Source of the DNA: Pseudomonas eucalypticola | Lineage (GTDB): Bacteria; Pseudomonadota; Gammaproteobacteria; Pseudomonadales; Pseudomonadaceae | Length of the DNA stretch: 64,000 bases | Direction of reading: 5' to 3' | Assembly: GCF_013374995.1 (NCBI RefSeq) | Contig: NZ_CP056030.1 | Span: 5,798,501 to 5,862,500, forward strand | Shown here: one piece after another, positions 20,583 through 32,667 of the stretch | How the letters are laid out: every line of letters starts with the position of its first letter | Numbering within the stretch: position 1 is the first letter of the stretch | Translations under genes and position numbers: made by a program | The notes under the pieces: model-generated | Told to the model about the DNA's origin: nothing | What the model saw: the letters and a program-made list of their open reading frames with translations, nothing else | Databases searched by the model: none

Positions 20583-20835
20583 ACCCACACCTTTCGATTA
20601 TGACTGCCGTGTGAATAAGCCTAGTGAAGGCTGCAGGCCACGCAAATCGGGGGCCGGGAGAGAATGGCATCAGCCGGATGGAAGGCTGCGGGTAGGGATC
20701 GCCCTACACGGATGGCGGGAATGGATATGTTTTTTCGGCGAGGCCCGAAACCAGGCCCTGCCCCCTGTCGCAATTGGATAAATACTGATCGGGCATGAGC
20801 CCGCCGCCGTGCGAACTGTTCAGCCGGGCGCCGTT

Positions 20836-21465
20836 CTAGACCAGCTTATGCTCCATGGCGTATTTCACCAGCTCAGCCAGGGAAGTAACGTTGAGTTTCT
20901 GCATCAGCCGCGCCTTGTGGGTGCTGATGGTCTTGCTGCTAAGCGCCAGTTGCTGAGCGATGTCATTGACGTTGGCGCCTTGGGCCAGGCGCTCGAATAC
21001 CGAGAATTCGCGCTCCGACAACAGCGAATGCAACGGGCGAGCATCGGTGAGGCCTACTTCGAACACCATGCGGTCGGCCAGGTCCGGGTCGATATAGCGC
21101 CCACCGTTGGCAACGCGCCGGATGGCGGTCAACAGCAGGGCCGGGTCGCTGTCCTTGGTGGCGTAGCCCGCGGCGCCAACCTTCAGCGCCCGGGCGGCCA
21201 TCTGCGCTTCATCGTGCATGGACAGCACCAGGATGGCGGGCGGGTTGTTCAGCGCACGAATCCGCGGGATCGCTTCAAGGCCGTTGACCCCGGGCATGGA
21301 GATATCCAGGAGCACCACTTCGCAGGGCGTGTGCCGCAGGGTTTCCAGCAACTGCTCGCCATTGCTGGCCTCGCCTACCACCAGCAGGTCACGGGCCAGG
21401 CCGATCAACTGCTTGATGCCCTCGCGCACGATGGTGTGGTCTTCCGCTACCAATACCCGTATCAC
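20836..21465 (-). CDS. LuxR/NarL-family response regulator
   Basis: 209 residues. Receiver domain 1-120: acidic pair in VAEDH, phospho-acceptor D54 in VVLLDISMPG, and the K-containing AAGYATKDSDP. A LuxR-type helix-turn-helix at about 145-205 includes LSEREFSVFERLAQG and LSSKTISTHKARLMQKL. Its start overlaps the stop of the sensor kinase by 4 nt, so the pair is co-translated. No target is known; the next gene on the same strand is the polyamine-type importer, a reasonable candidate target but unproven. Confidence 0.93.
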   Translation of the reverse strand: MIRVLVAEDHTIVREGIKQLIGLARDLLVVGEASNGEQLLETLRHTPCEVVLLDISMPGVNGLEAIPRIRALNNPPAILVLSMHDEAQMAARALKVGAAGYATKDSDPALLLTAIRRVANGGRYIDPDLADRMVFEVGLTDARPLHSLLSEREFSVFERLAQGANVNDIAQQLALSSKTISTHKARLMQKLNVTSLAELVKYAMEHKLV

Positions 21466-23867
21466 CGCCCTACCCCCAACACCGAACGCTCATTGACTGG
21501 AACGCGAACCCGCAGGGTTGTGCCCTGGCCCGGCTCGCTGTGCAACTGCAACACCCCGCCGAGCATCAGCACTCGCTCGCGCATGCCCACCAGGCCAAAG
21601 GAGGTGGATGGGCCGGCCCCCACCACGAAACCGTGGCCGTCATCGCTGACACTGAGCACCAGCCAATCTTCATCCACCTCAAGGGCAATGTCGACTGTCT
21701 GCGCCTGGGCGTGGCGCATCACGTTGGTCAACGCTTCCTGGAGAATGCGAAACAGGCCGGTGGCCTTGGCGTCGCTGAGCGCCGGGACAGGCTCGGGCAC
21801 CTGTACCAGGCAGGGTATTCGCGTACGGGCCTCGAAGCGGCGGGCCTGCCATTCAATGGCCGAGCCGATGCCCGCGTCCAGGATCGGCGGCCGCAAGGCC
21901 GTGGCCACATCGCGAACCAGCTGGAACAACTGGGCGATCAGGCGCTTCATGCTATTGAGACGCTCCTGAAGGCCAGGGTCCAACTCCGCGTAGGCCAGCT
22001 CGCACATGGAGGTTTCCAGCTTCAGCACGGTCAGCATCTGCCCCAGTTCATCATGCACTTCCCTGGCAATACGGGCCTTTTCTTCCTCGCGAACGCTTTC
22101 CAGGTGGGCCGACAGCTCGCGCAGTTGGTCCTGGGAGCGTGCCAACGCCAATTCGGCGTGCTTGCTCTCGCTGATGTCCCAGACAATGCCATCCCACACC
22201 CGGCCTTCGCCCAGGCCGCGGGACATGGCTTTGATTTCGACCCAGCGCTCGTGGCCGTCCCGGGTCAGCATCCGGCCCTGCCACGACCAGTCACTGTCGG
22301 TGTCCAGGGCCTGGTCCTGGGTGCGGTGGTAACTGGCGCGGTCTTGGGGCTGCACCAGGTTGCGCAGCCCCATGTCCGGGTGGCGCAGCGCGGCCGGGGA
22401 ATAGCCCACCAGGCTTTCGCTGCCCTCACTGATGTAGGCGAACTCCAACTGGCCGCCGGCCTGCAACCTTTCCAGGCGGAATACCAGGCCGGGCACGTTG
22501 GCGGCGATACCTTGCAAGCGCGCCTCGCTCTCCTGCAGGGCCGCTGTGGCGCGGCGCCGATCGGTCACATCGGTAAGGTACACGACCAGGTACTCGGCAT
22601 CGTGAAAGCGCAGGAAACTGAGGGACACGTCGGCAGGCAGAAAACTGCCATCGGCGCGCAGGCACTGGCTCTCGAAACTCAAGGCCTCGCCTTCGCTGGC
22701 CCGGGCGCGCTTCCACAGGTTCAGCCAGCGGTCCATGTGCAGGCCGGGCTCGAAATCGATCAACGGGCGGTTCAGCACCCCACCAGCCGAGTAACCCAGC
22801 AAACTTTCGGCCGCACGGTTGGCGTAGCGCACGTGGCTGTCCCAGTTCACCCACAGGATCCCCACGGTGCTCTGGTCGATGGAGAACTGGGTGAGGCGCA
22901 AGGCCGCTTCCCCTGCTTGGCGCCGGGCAAGGTCATCGCGGGCCTCCATCAGCCGGCCCTCCAGCCAGTGCTGCTGGCGACGCTGCCAGAACACGATGGC
23001 GATGGCCGACAGCGCCAGCACGGCGAACAGCAGGCTCAGGTTCTGCCAGAAACCGGGGGACTCGGTCAGGCGCGGGTAGCGTGGTTGCAACCAGCGGCCG
23101 TGCAGTTGTTCCAGATCCTTGGCGGGAATGGCCTGCAACGCCGCTTCAATGACCTGGGCGAGGATTGGCCAATCGCGACGCGAGCCTACGCGCAGCAACT
23201 GCGGCAGGCCGATGTCGCCCACTACTACCAGGTCGGCGAAATCGCTTTCCCCCGAGAGGCGCCCCAGTTGCGCTTCATCCACCACGGCATAGCGCGCCTG
23301 CTGGCTCAGCAGCAATTGCAGCGCCTGGCGCTCAAGCGGCACGCCCTGCAGGTTGAGGTTCGAATAGGTGCTGCGCAAGTAATCGGCCACGGGGCTGGGC
23401 ATGCGCACGGCCACCCGGTCTTTACTGTCGAGCTTTTCGAGGTCCACGGCCACGGCGCCGCTGCGCTCGCCCACCACCAATTGCGGAATGCGCATGTAGG
23501 GGTCGGAAAACAGCCACAGGCGCAGGCCGGCCGGGGTCTGAACCAGGCCAGGGGCCATGTCTACCTCGTCGTCGCGCAGGGCGCGCTCCAAGGCCGCCTG
23601 GTCCGGGAAATTGCGCCAGTGCAGGTCCAGTTGCAGACCCTTGGCCAGCCAGTTGATCACCTCGACATTGACCCCCGAGAGCTGCTGCAAGCGCCGGTCG
23701 TACTGGGCGAACGGCGCCTGCAGGACCACGCCCACGCGGATTTCCCGGTGCTGGTCCAGCCACGCCTGCTGTTCAGGGCTCAACGCCACCGGCGCGGCCA
23801 AGGCGATCAAGGGTAGGCACAACCAGCCGATAAGCACCCAGCACAATCGAATCATCGCAGCTCTCAT
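21462..23867 (-). CDS. Sensor histidine kinase with periplasmic solute-binding domain and PAS domains
   Basis: 801 residues. Order: signal peptide (about 1-25); SBP family-3 like periplasmic domain (about 30-265) starting LSPEQQAWLDQHREIRVGVV; membrane helix (about 274-296); PAS (about 325-440); PAS/PAC (about 445-575); HisKA_3 dimerisation helix with phospho-acceptor H605 in REVHDELGQ; HATPase with NVMRHAQA and DDGHGF. It pairs with the overlapping LuxR-type regulator. Several closely spaced start codons exist (23867, 23852); the first ATG is given. The solute-binding sensor suggests detection of an amino acid or related small cation. Confidence 0.9.
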   Translation of the reverse strand: MRAAMIRLCWVLIGWLCLPLIALAAPVALSPEQQAWLDQHREIRVGVVLQAPFAQYDRRLQQLSGVNVEVINWLAKGLQLDLHWRNFPDQAALERALRDDEVDMAPGLVQTPAGLRLWLFSDPYMRIPQLVVGERSGAVAVDLEKLDSKDRVAVRMPSPVADYLRSTYSNLNLQGVPLERQALQLLLSQQARYAVVDEAQLGRLSGESDFADLVVVGDIGLPQLLRVGSRRDWPILAQVIEAALQAIPAKDLEQLHGRWLQPRYPRLTESPGFWQNLSLLFAVLALSAIAIVFWQRRQQHWLEGRLMEARDDLARRQAGEAALRLTQFSIDQSTVGILWVNWDSHVRYANRAAESLLGYSAGGVLNRPLIDFEPGLHMDRWLNLWKRARASEGEALSFESQCLRADGSFLPADVSLSFLRFHDAEYLVVYLTDVTDRRRATAALQESEARLQGIAANVPGLVFRLERLQAGGQLEFAYISEGSESLVGYSPAALRHPDMGLRNLVQPQDRASYHRTQDQALDTDSDWSWQGRMLTRDGHERWVEIKAMSRGLGEGRVWDGIVWDISESKHAELALARSQDQLRELSAHLESVREEEKARIAREVHDELGQMLTVLKLETSMCELAYAELDPGLQERLNSMKRLIAQLFQLVRDVATALRPPILDAGIGSAIEWQARRFEARTRIPCLVQVPEPVPALSDAKATGLFRILQEALTNVMRHAQAQTVDIALEVDEDWLVLSVSDDGHGFVVGAGPSTSFGLVGMRERVLMLGGVLQLHSEPGQGTTLRVRVPVNERSVLGVGR

Positions 23868-23949
23868 CACCCATGACCGACGCTATACGTTTGGCGGTTC
23901 GGGACAAATACCATTAGGCTGCCAGGACCAACCTGGCGTGGAATATCCG

Positions 23950-24930
23950 ATGTCTTCAATCTACCGCACAACGCTGCCAGCGTTCTGCCTATCGCTGATG
24001 TTACCCCTGGCGCTGCCGGCGCTGGCCGACGACGCGGCGCAAAAGCCCGCCACCGACAAAGCGGCCGAGCAACCGAAGGTCGAGCGCCAACCGGTACTCG
24101 AGCGCAGCCAGGAAGACAACCTGGCCCTGGAACGGCAACTGCCGCAGGACGAACAACAGCAATTGCAGGCCGGCAGCGACAGCTTCCTGGGCTTGTGGCG
24201 GCCGGCCAATACCAGCAACCCTGCCGGCGCGGTGGTGATCATACCCGGCACAGGCGAAACGGCTGACTGGCCCAACGCCGTCGGCCCTATTCGCAACAAG
24301 CTGCCGGATGCCAACTGGCACAGCCTGAGCATCAGCCTGCCCGACTTGAGCGCTGATGCCCCGCAACCGCGTGTAGAGGACAAGGCGCCGCCGCCCAAGG
24401 AGGCTGACAGCAAGTCGACGCCGCCAGCCAACCCTTCGGTGGAACAGGCAACCGCCACCGAACCGGACAAACCGCCGGCGCAATCGGCCGAAGAACTGGC
24501 CAAGGCCGACGCCGAGCGCATCTTCGCCCGCATCGACGCGGCGGTGACTTTCGCCCAACAGCAGAAATCCCGCACGGTGGTGCTGCTGGGGCACGGTACG
24601 GGTGCCTATTGGGCAGCCCGTTACCTCAAGGAACGCCCGCAAGCCCACGCCCAGCGCCTGGTGATGGTCGCGCCCATGACGCCGAATAACGCCAGCCAGA
24701 ACCTGCAGGACCTGGCCCCGTCGCTGAAAGTGCCGACCGCCGACATTTTCTACAGTGACACGGCCGCCGCCCAGCAGGCCGCGAAAGCACGGCTGCAGGC
24801 CAGCAAACGCCTGAAGGACACGGGTTACACGCAAATCTCGCTCAATGCACTGCCCGCCGACAAGACGGCAGAACAAGAGCAACTGTTCCGCCGCGTTCGT
24901 GGCTGGCTGAGCCCCAAGCCCGTGGATTGA
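23950..24930 (+). CDS. DUF3530 family protein, secreted alpha/beta-hydrolase-like
   Basis: 326 residues from ATG 23950; the longer open frame upstream overlaps the kinase gene and is not family-like. A signal peptide ends near PALADDAA. Residues about 75-100 hold GAVVIIPGTGETADWP, the first strand of the fold. A Pro/Lys/Glu-rich low-complexity insert at about 135-180 separates it from VVLLGHGTGAYWAARYL, the nucleophile-elbow position, here G-H-G-T-G rather than G-x-S-x-G. The missing serine suggests it may not be a serine hydrolase. Function unknown. It is divergent from the kinase and convergent with djlA. Confidence 0.8.
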   Translation: MSSIYRTTLPAFCLSLMLPLALPALADDAAQKPATDKAAEQPKVERQPVLERSQEDNLALERQLPQDEQQQLQAGSDSFLGLWRPANTSNPAGAVVIIPGTGETADWPNAVGPIRNKLPDANWHSLSISLPDLSADAPQPRVEDKAPPPKEADSKSTPPANPSVEQATATEPDKPPAQSAEELAKADAERIFARIDAAVTFAQQQKSRTVVLLGHGTGAYWAARYLKERPQAHAQRLVMVAPMTPNNASQNLQDLAPSLKVPTADIFYSDTAAAQQAAKARLQASKRLKDTGYTQISLNALPADKTAEQEQLFRRVRGWLSPKPVD

Positions 24931-24950
24931 ACCCGGTGCGCCGGCGGTGA

Positions 24951-24988
24951 GGAAAACCCGCAGCGGACCTGGCCGCTGCCTGTTTTCC
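24951..24988. terminator. Bidirectional terminator between the DUF3530 gene and djlA
   Basis: A nested hairpin: outer arms GGAAAAC / GTTTTCC and inner arms GCAGCGG / CCGCTGC around a 6-nt loop. It lies between convergent stops. A and T stretches in the outer arms give each strand a partial T-tract. Confidence 0.75.
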
Positions 24989-24990
24989 CG

Positions 24991-25758
24991 TCAGCGAAAA
25001 TCCCGACGCTCGCGGATCAGAGCATAGGCGCTGTGCAGCTCGCGGGTGCGCTCGGTGGCTTCGCGCACCTGGGCCGGGGTGGCGCCGCTACCGGCGAGTT
25101 TGTCCGGGTGGTGGCGGCTGAGCAGGCGCCGGTAGGCACGCTTGATCTGCGAAGGCTCGGTGCTCGCCCCCACGCCCAGCAGGCGCATGGCCTCCTGGTA
25201 GGTGCCGCCACTGTTGGCCAGCGGCTTGCGCGCCGGTTCATAGTCCGCTGACAGACTCTGCACCTGCACCGAGGTCCAGCCCAGCCATTTGCCCCACTGC
25301 ACCACTAGCTCACGTTCGCCTCGGCTGGCCTGACCATCGGCCCACACCATGCGCCAACACGCCCGTAGCACGCCTTCGGCCGAATTGGGCTGGCGCGCCA
25401 GGCGCTCCAGGTGATGCTGCAAACGATCGCGCCCGCCCTTGCCGCGGTTGAAGGCGGCGATCGCCACTTTCTGCCGGGCTGTGTCCAGGCCCAGGGCGCG
25501 CATCTCCTGGCGCGCTTGCTGAATGTGGCTTTGCACCACCCGACCGTCACACTTGGCCAGGCGCCCCAGCAACACGAACAATAGCTGGTCATCGCCCAAG
25601 GGCGACTTGCCGCGTACACGGTCCAGCAGTTCGCCCCAGCTATGCAGTTGCAGGCGCCGGTCAAGCGCCTGCCCCAGCAATGCCCCCAACAGTGCCCCCG
25701 GAATATTGGCGATGGCGAAACCAGCGCCCGCCCCAATGAGCGTCCCCGGCCAGAGCAT
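24991..25758 (-). CDS. djlA: DjlA-like co-chaperone with TerB and J domains
   Basis: 255 residues. An N-terminal glycine/alanine-rich hydrophobic segment (about 1-30) resembles the DjlA membrane anchor. A TerB-like helical domain follows (about 55-175: LLGRLAKCDGRV, then MVWADGQASRGE). A C-terminal J domain follows (about 190-255) with RLLSRHHPDKLAG, the HPD motif needed to stimulate DnaK. It starts 1 nt before the murU stop in the same reverse run as murU and amgK. Confidence 0.88.
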   Translation of the reverse strand: MLWPGTLIGAGAGFAIANIPGALLGALLGQALDRRLQLHSWGELLDRVRGKSPLGDDQLLFVLLGRLAKCDGRVVQSHIQQARQEMRALGLDTARQKVAIAAFNRGKGGRDRLQHHLERLARQPNSAEGVLRACWRMVWADGQASRGERELVVQWGKWLGWTSVQVQSLSADYEPARKPLANSGGTYQEAMRLLGVGASTEPSQIKRAYRRLLSRHHPDKLAGSGATPAQVREATERTRELHSAYALIRERRDFR

Positions 25759-25759
25759 C

Positions 25760-27453
<1,694 letters not shown>

Positions 27454-27582
27454 TACAGAGGTCTCCGACGGCGCTAGCCGTCAAGCGGGTCATGCTTTAT
27501 TATCCAGCATCTTTTTCAGACCATCGAGAGGCGTGCGGCCCCACCGCGGGCAGATGGCACGCAGGAAGCCCGGACTAATAAG

Positions 27583-30372
27583 ATGGCATTGAAATCCCCC
27601 GCGTTTCGTAAAAAATTCCCGTTGCTGGTCACCGGCGGTTTGCTGGCGATGCAACCCCTGGCCGTGCCGTTCGCGGTGGCCGCCGAGCAGTATGACTGTA
27701 CTGTCTCCGCGGCGGGAGCCTGGGAGTGCAAACCCAAAGCCCCAGTGGGTGTCCTGCCGCCTCGCCCGGTCCATGACGGCAGCGCTGTCTCGTCGGCGCC
27801 TGAAAGCGCCGACCAGAGCCAGCCCGCCGCAGCGGAAGAGAAGGCCAAGGGCCCCATGCTCGTCACCGAGAGCAAGGGCCGTGGCCTGAAATCCCGCAGT
27901 GCCGACTATAGCCATCTCGACTGGGTACCGCGGGAGAAACTCACCGCCGCCCAACTGGCCGAGACCGGTCCTTACTGCGAAGGCGCCTACGTCGAGCCCA
28001 TCCGGCCCGGCATGGACGACAAGACTTCCAAGAAGGACTCCCCGACCTTCATCGGCGCCAAGGCCTCGCGCTACGACCAGGAGCAGCAGACCGCTACCCT
28101 GGCTGGCGACGTGGTATTGCGCCAGGGCAGCATGCAGGCCGAGTCCGACGAGGCCAGCCTGCACCAGGCCGAGAACCGTGGCGAGCTGACCGGCAACGTC
28201 AAGATCCGCGACCAGGGTGCCCTGATGGTCGGCGACCACGCCGAGATCCAGCTGGACACCGGCGCGGCCCAGGTCGACAACGCCGAATACGTGATGCACA
28301 AGCAGCGTATTCGCGGCAGCGCGCTGTACGCCAAGCGTGGCGAAAACGCCATCATCCGCCTCAAGGATGGTACCTATACCACCTGTGAGCCAGCCAGCAA
28401 CGCTTGGGAAATCAAGGGTAACAACATCACCCTGAACCCGGCGACCGGCTTCGGCACGGCGACCAACGCCACCCTGCGCGTGCATGACATTCCCGTCCTG
28501 TACACGCCGTACATCTACTTCCCGATCGACGACCGTCGTCAGTCCGGCTTCCTGCCGCCGAGCATCGGCAGCGGCAGCAAGACCGGCTTCTCGTTGGTCA
28601 CACCGTACTACTTCAACCTGGCGCCCAACTACGACGCCACGTTGTACCCGCACTACATGAGCAAACGCGGCATGCTCACCGAGGGCGAATTCCGCTACCT
28701 GACGCCGACCAGCGAAGGGCAGTTCGGCGGCGCGTACCTGAGCGACGAAGACGACGAGCGCAGCAAGCAGTCGGATTACTCGAAAGACCGCTACATGATC
28801 AACTGGCAGCACAAGGGCGATCTGGACAAGCGTCTGACCTACAAGGTCGACTACACCAAGATCAGCGACCCTTACTACTTCCAGGATCTGGAAACCAACC
28901 AGATCGGCGTTAAGAACCAGGACTACCTGAATCAGCAGGCTGCTGCGTACTACCGCAGCGACAACTGGACCGCCGGCCTGAACGTGCAGGGCTACCAGCT
29001 GACGACGGTTTCGGACATCACGCCGTATGACCGCCTTCCGCAGATCACCTTCAACGGATCGCTGCCGTATCACCCGGCTGGCCTGGACTTCACCTACCAG
29101 ACCGAAGCGGTACGCTTCCAGCGCAGCCTGCAGAATGGCACCTATACCGATGAAGATGGCAACGTCTCGTCGCGCATCGACAACAACGTTGCTGGCCTGG
29201 CGCGTGCCAACGGCGACCGCCTGACCCTGGCGCCGGCCATGAGCCTTCCTCTGACCGCATCGTGGGGCTACATCAAGCCGTCGGTGAAATTCGTCTACAC
29301 GGATTATCAACTGGACCTGGACAGCCAAGGCAAGAACTCGTTGGTCAACAACGGGCACGAAACCGAGGTCTACCACAGCAACATCGACCGCTCGATCCCG
29401 ATCTACAGCGTGGACAGTGGCCTGTACTTCGACCGCAACACGTCGATGTTCGGCACCAACTATCGCCAGACCCTCGAACCGCGCGCCTACTACCTGTACG
29501 TGCCGTATGAGAATCAAAACGATATCCCGGTCTTCGACTCCGCGGAAAACCAGTTCAGCTACTCGTCCCTGTGGCGCGACAACCGCTTCTCCGGCTATGA
29601 CCGCATCGGCGACGAGAACAAGATCTCGCTCGGCGCGACCACCCGCTGGATTGAAGACAATGGCTTCGAACGCCAGAAGTTCAGCTTCGGTGAAGCGTTC
29701 TACATGCAGGACCGCAAGGTCCAGCTGCCCGGCATCTACTACAAGGACCGCGCCGAGGCGACTGCCAGCCGTTCCCCGTACGCCCTGGAATACGAATACC
29801 ACTTCAACCGCGACTGGCGCTTCAATTCGGACTTCAACTGGGATCCGGACAGCCGCAGCACCCGTTCGGGCAGCGCGATGTTCCACTACCAACCTGAAGA
29901 CAACCCGAACAAGGTGGTCAACTTCGGCTACCGCTATCGCGACGACATCGTTCACTACGATTCGTCCACCGGTAAGTGGGGCTTTGGCGGTGACTACGGC
30001 AACCCTGGCGATCCGAACTACATCAAGGACTACTACAAGATCCAGCAGCATGACTTCTCGATCATGTGGCCAGTGGTCCCGCAGTGGAACGCCATCGCTC
30101 GCTGGCAGTATGACTACAACCGCAACCGTACCCTGGAATCCTTCGCCGGTTTCGAGTACGACAACTGCTGCTGGAAGCTGCGCCTGATCAGCCGCTACTG
30201 GGTTGACTATGACGAGTTCAGCCAGTCGCTGCCGCAGAATGAAAAAGGCGACCACGGTGTCTTCCTGCAAGTCGTGCTCAAAGGGCTCGGCGGCGTAGTG
30301 GGCAATAAAGTCGAGTCTTTCCTCGACAAGGGCATTCAGGGTTATAAAGAACGTGAAGAGCAAGCTTACTAA
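27583..30372 (+). CDS. lptD: LPS-assembly outer-membrane protein LptD
   Basis: 929 residues. The signal peptide ends near [10 protein letters not shown]. The N-terminal cysteines of YDCT and WECK belong to the disulfide set that links to the C-terminal pair in [10 protein letters not shown] pseudomonad-type N-terminal linker leads to the periplasmic OstA/LptA-like jellyroll (about 150-260: [16 protein letters not shown], then [11 protein letters not shown]). A C-terminal 26-strand barrel with aromatic-rich repeats follows. LptD with LptE inserts LPS into the outer leaflet. The 3' end overlaps surA by 20 nt. Confidence 0.96.
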   Translation: MALKSPAFRKKFPLLVTGGLLAMQPLAVPFAVAAEQYDCTVSAAGAWECKPKAPVGVLPPRPVHDGSAVSSAPESADQSQPAAAEEKAKGPMLVTESKGRGLKSRSADYSHLDWVPREKLTAAQLAETGPYCEGAYVEPIRPGMDDKTSKKDSPTFIGAKASRYDQEQQTATLAGDVVLRQGSMQAESDEASLHQAENRGELTGNVKIRDQGALMVGDHAEIQLDTGAAQVDNAEYVMHKQRIRGSALYAKRGENAIIRLKDGTYTTCEPASNAWEIKGNNITLNPATGFGTATNATLRVHDIPVLYTPYIYFPIDDRRQSGFLPPSIGSGSKTGFSLVTPYYFNLAPNYDATLYPHYMSKRGMLTEGEFRYLTPTSEGQFGGAYLSDEDDERSKQSDYSKDRYMINWQHKGDLDKRLTYKVDYTKISDPYYFQDLETNQIGVKNQDYLNQQAAAYYRSDNWTAGLNVQGYQLTTVSDITPYDRLPQITFNGSLPYHPAGLDFTYQTEAVRFQRSLQNGTYTDEDGNVSSRIDNNVAGLARANGDRLTLAPAMSLPLTASWGYIKPSVKFVYTDYQLDLDSQGKNSLVNNGHETEVYHSNIDRSIPIYSVDSGLYFDRNTSMFGTNYRQTLEPRAYYLYVPYENQNDIPVFDSAENQFSYSSLWRDNRFSGYDRIGDENKISLGATTRWIEDNGFERQKFSFGEAFYMQDRKVQLPGIYYKDRAEATASRSPYALEYEYHFNRDWRFNSDFNWDPDSRSTRSGSAMFHYQPEDNPNKVVNFGYRYRDDIVHYDSSTGKWGFGGDYGNPGDPNYIKDYYKIQQHDFSIMWPVVPQWNAIARWQYDYNRNRTLESFAGFEYDNCCWKLRLISRYWVDYDEFSQSLPQNEKGDHGVFLQVVLKGLGGVVGNKVESFLDKGIQGYKEREEQAY

Positions 30373-31681
30373 TTGTCTGCGCCCCTTGCTGCTGGGCGCA
30401 CTGCTGTTGAGTGGCGCGGTTCACGCCGACGTGCGACCTCTGGACAGCGTTGCCGCGATCGTCGACAACGACGTGATCATGAAGAGCCAACTGGACAAAC
30501 GCGTCCGCGAGGTTCAACAGACCATTGCCAAGCGTGGCGGCACTAACGTGCCCCCTGCCGATGTCCTGGAAAAGCAGGTGCTCGAGCGCCTGATCGTCGA
30601 AAACCTGCAGCTGCAGATCGGCGAGCGCTCCGGCGTTCGCATCACCGACGAAGAGCTGAACCAGGCCATCGGTACCATCGCCCAGCGCAACAACATGAGC
30701 GTGGCGCAGTTCCAGGCAGCCCTGGCGCACGACGGCCTGTCTTATGAGGACGCCCGTGACCAGGTGCGTCGCGAGATGATCATCAGCCGCGTGCGCCAGC
30801 GCCGTGTGGCCGAGCGCATCCAGGTATCGGAGCAGGAAGTGAAGAACTTCCTGGCTTCGGACCTGGGCAAGGCCCAGCTGTCGGAAGAGTTCCACCTGGC
30901 CAACATCCTGGTGGCAACACCGGAAAGCGCCAGTTCTGAAGCCATTCAGGCAGCGGCCCGCAAGGCCGGCGACATCTACACCCGCCTCAAGCAGGGTGCC
31001 GACTTCGGCCAACTGGCCGTAGCCAACTCGGGCAGCGACAACGCCCTGGAAGGCGGCGACATGGGTTGGCGTAAAGCCGCCCAGCTGCCACCGCCGTTCG
31101 ATGCTCAGGTCAGCGCGCTGTCGCTGGGCGACGTCACCGAACCCACCCGCACCCCAGGCGGCTTCATCATCCTGAAGCTGCTGGAAAAACGCGGTGGCGG
31201 TAACGTTACCCGTGACGAAGTGCACGTACGGCACATTCTGCTCAAGCCCAACGAAGTACGCAGTGAAGCCGAAACCAAGGTGCTGGCTGACCGTCTGTAT
31301 GAGCGCATCAAGGGTGGCGAAGACTTCGGCGACCTGGCCAAGAGCTACTCCGAAGACCCGGGTTCGGCCCTCAACGGCGGCGACCTGAACTGGGTCGACC
31401 CGCAGTCGCTGGTACCCGAGTTCCGTCAGGTCATGGCCGACAGCCCGCAGGGCGTCGTCTCCAAGCCGTTCAAGACGCAATTCGGCTGGCACATCCTGGA
31501 AGTACTGGGCCGCCGCGCTACCGACAACACCGAACAGGCACGCGAACAGCAAGCCATGATGGTGCTGCGCAACCGCAAGTACGACGAAGAGCTGCAGAGC
31601 TGGCTGCGCCAGATCCGCGACGAAGCCTACGTCGAGATCAAGCTGCCTGGCGCCGAACAGGCTGCACAGGCCGACCAGTGA
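30353..31681 (+). CDS. surA: Periplasmic chaperone and peptidyl-prolyl isomerase SurA
   Basis: 442 residues from a GTG at 30353 that lies 20 nt inside lptD. The signal peptide is [19 protein letters not shown] with cleavage near VHA-DVRPL. The N-terminal chaperone domain starts [17 protein letters not shown]. Two parvulin PPIase domains are visible: [12 protein letters not shown] and [13 protein letters not shown] (about 175-280), then [13 protein letters not shown] and [16 protein letters not shown] (about 290-390). SurA escorts outer-membrane proteins, including LptD, to the BAM complex, which fits the gene order. Confidence 0.96.
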   Translation: MKSKLTNCLRPLLLGALLLSGAVHADVRPLDSVAAIVDNDVIMKSQLDKRVREVQQTIAKRGGTNVPPADVLEKQVLERLIVENLQLQIGERSGVRITDEELNQAIGTIAQRNNMSVAQFQAALAHDGLSYEDARDQVRREMIISRVRQRRVAERIQVSEQEVKNFLASDLGKAQLSEEFHLANILVATPESASSEAIQAAARKAGDIYTRLKQGADFGQLAVANSGSDNALEGGDMGWRKAAQLPPPFDAQVSALSLGDVTEPTRTPGGFIILKLLEKRGGGNVTRDEVHVRHILLKPNEVRSEAETKVLADRLYERIKGGEDFGDLAKSYSEDPGSALNGGDLNWVDPQSLVPEFRQVMADSPQGVVSKPFKTQFGWHILEVLGRRATDNTEQAREQQAMMVLRNRKYDEELQSWLRQIRDEAYVEIKLPGAEQAAQADQ

Positions 31682-32667
31682 AGCCCCAGCGCTTCGCCCT
31701 GACGCCCGGCGAGCCGGCGGGCATAGGCCCCGACCTGTGCCTTCTGCTCGCCGCGCATCGCCAGCCACACCCCCTGATTGCCATCACCAGCCGTGACCTG
31801 CTCTTAGAGCGGGCCACGCAGCTGGGGGTGGCCGTCACTTTGCTGGCCGTCGACCCCGACGCCCTCCCCGACCAGCCCGCCGATGCCGGCAGCCTTTATG
31901 TGTGGGACACCCCCCTGGGCGCCCCTGTGCAGGCTGGCGTGCTGGACCGCGCCAATGCCGCCTTCGTCCTTGAAACCCTGACCCGCGCGGGCCAGGGCTG
32001 CCTGGACGGGCGCTTTGCCGGGATGATCACTGCCCCCGTGCACAAAGGCGTGATCAACGAGGCGGGCATCGGGTTTTCCGGCCACACCGAATTCCTGGCC
32101 GAGCTGACCCACACCGAACAGGTGGTGATGATGCTCGCCACCCACGGCCTGCGCGTGGCCCTGGTGACCACTCACCTGCCCCTGCGCGCAGTGGCCGACG
32201 CCATCACCGAAGAACGCCTGGAGCGGGTGACCCGCATCCTGCACTCGGATCTCAAGGACAAGTTCGGCATCGCCCGGCCACGGATCCTGGTATGCGGGCT
32301 CAACCCCCATGCCGGTGAAGGTGGCCACCTGGGCCGTGAAGAGATCGAGATCATCGAACCGACACTGGAGCGCCTGCGCAGCGAGGGCATGGACCTTCGC
32401 GGACCGCTGCCAGCCGACACTCTGTTTACCCCCAAATATCTGGAGCACTGCGATGCAGTGCTGGCGATGTACCACGACCAGGGCCTGCCCGTACTCAAGT
32501 ACAAAGGCTTTGGCGCTGCCCTGAACGTTACCCTGGGCCTGCCGATCATCCGTACCTCGGTTGACCACGGCACCGCCCTGGACCTGGCAGGTACCGGCAA
32601 GATCGACACCGGCAGCCTCAAGGTCGCGCTGGACACCGCCTACCAGATGGCCGAGACCCGTATATGA
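31678..32667 (+). CDS. pdxA: 4-hydroxythreonine-4-phosphate dehydrogenase
   Basis: 329 residues from a GTG that overlaps the surA stop (GTGA). It is the NAD-dependent oxidative step of the DXP-dependent pyridoxal-5-P pathway. Diagnostic segments are [12 protein letters not shown] at residues 8-19, [43 protein letters not shown] with metal-binding His, and [16 protein letters not shown]. The stop overlaps rsmA by 4 nt in the usual pdxA-ksgA pairing. Confidence 0.96.
   Translation: MKPQRFALTPGEPAGIGPDLCLLLAAHRQPHPLIAITSRDLLLERATQLGVAVTLLAVDPDALPDQPADAGSLYVWDTPLGAPVQAGVLDRANAAFVLETLTRAGQGCLDGRFAGMITAPVHKGVINEAGIGFSGHTEFLAELTHTEQVVMMLATHGLRVALVTTHLPLRAVADAITEERLERVTRILHSDLKDKFGIARPRILVCGLNPHAGEGGHLGREEIEIIEPTLERLRSEGMDLRGPLPADTLFTPKYLEHCDAVLAMYHDQGLPVLKYKGFGAALNVTLGLPIIRTSVDHGTALDLAGTGKIDTGSLKVALDTAYQMAETRI

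Noticed and set aside
21540..23816. A 758-codon forward open frame opposite the sensor kinase
   Set aside because: Antisense shadow of the kinase gene; repetitive His, Gln and Ala composition and no recognisable motif.
27490..30363. A 957-codon open frame on the reverse strand, opposite lptD
   Set aside because: It is the codon-phase mirror of a high-G+C gene; the translation is low-complexity in Val, Ala, Arg and Asp, and lptD is unmistakable on the other strand.
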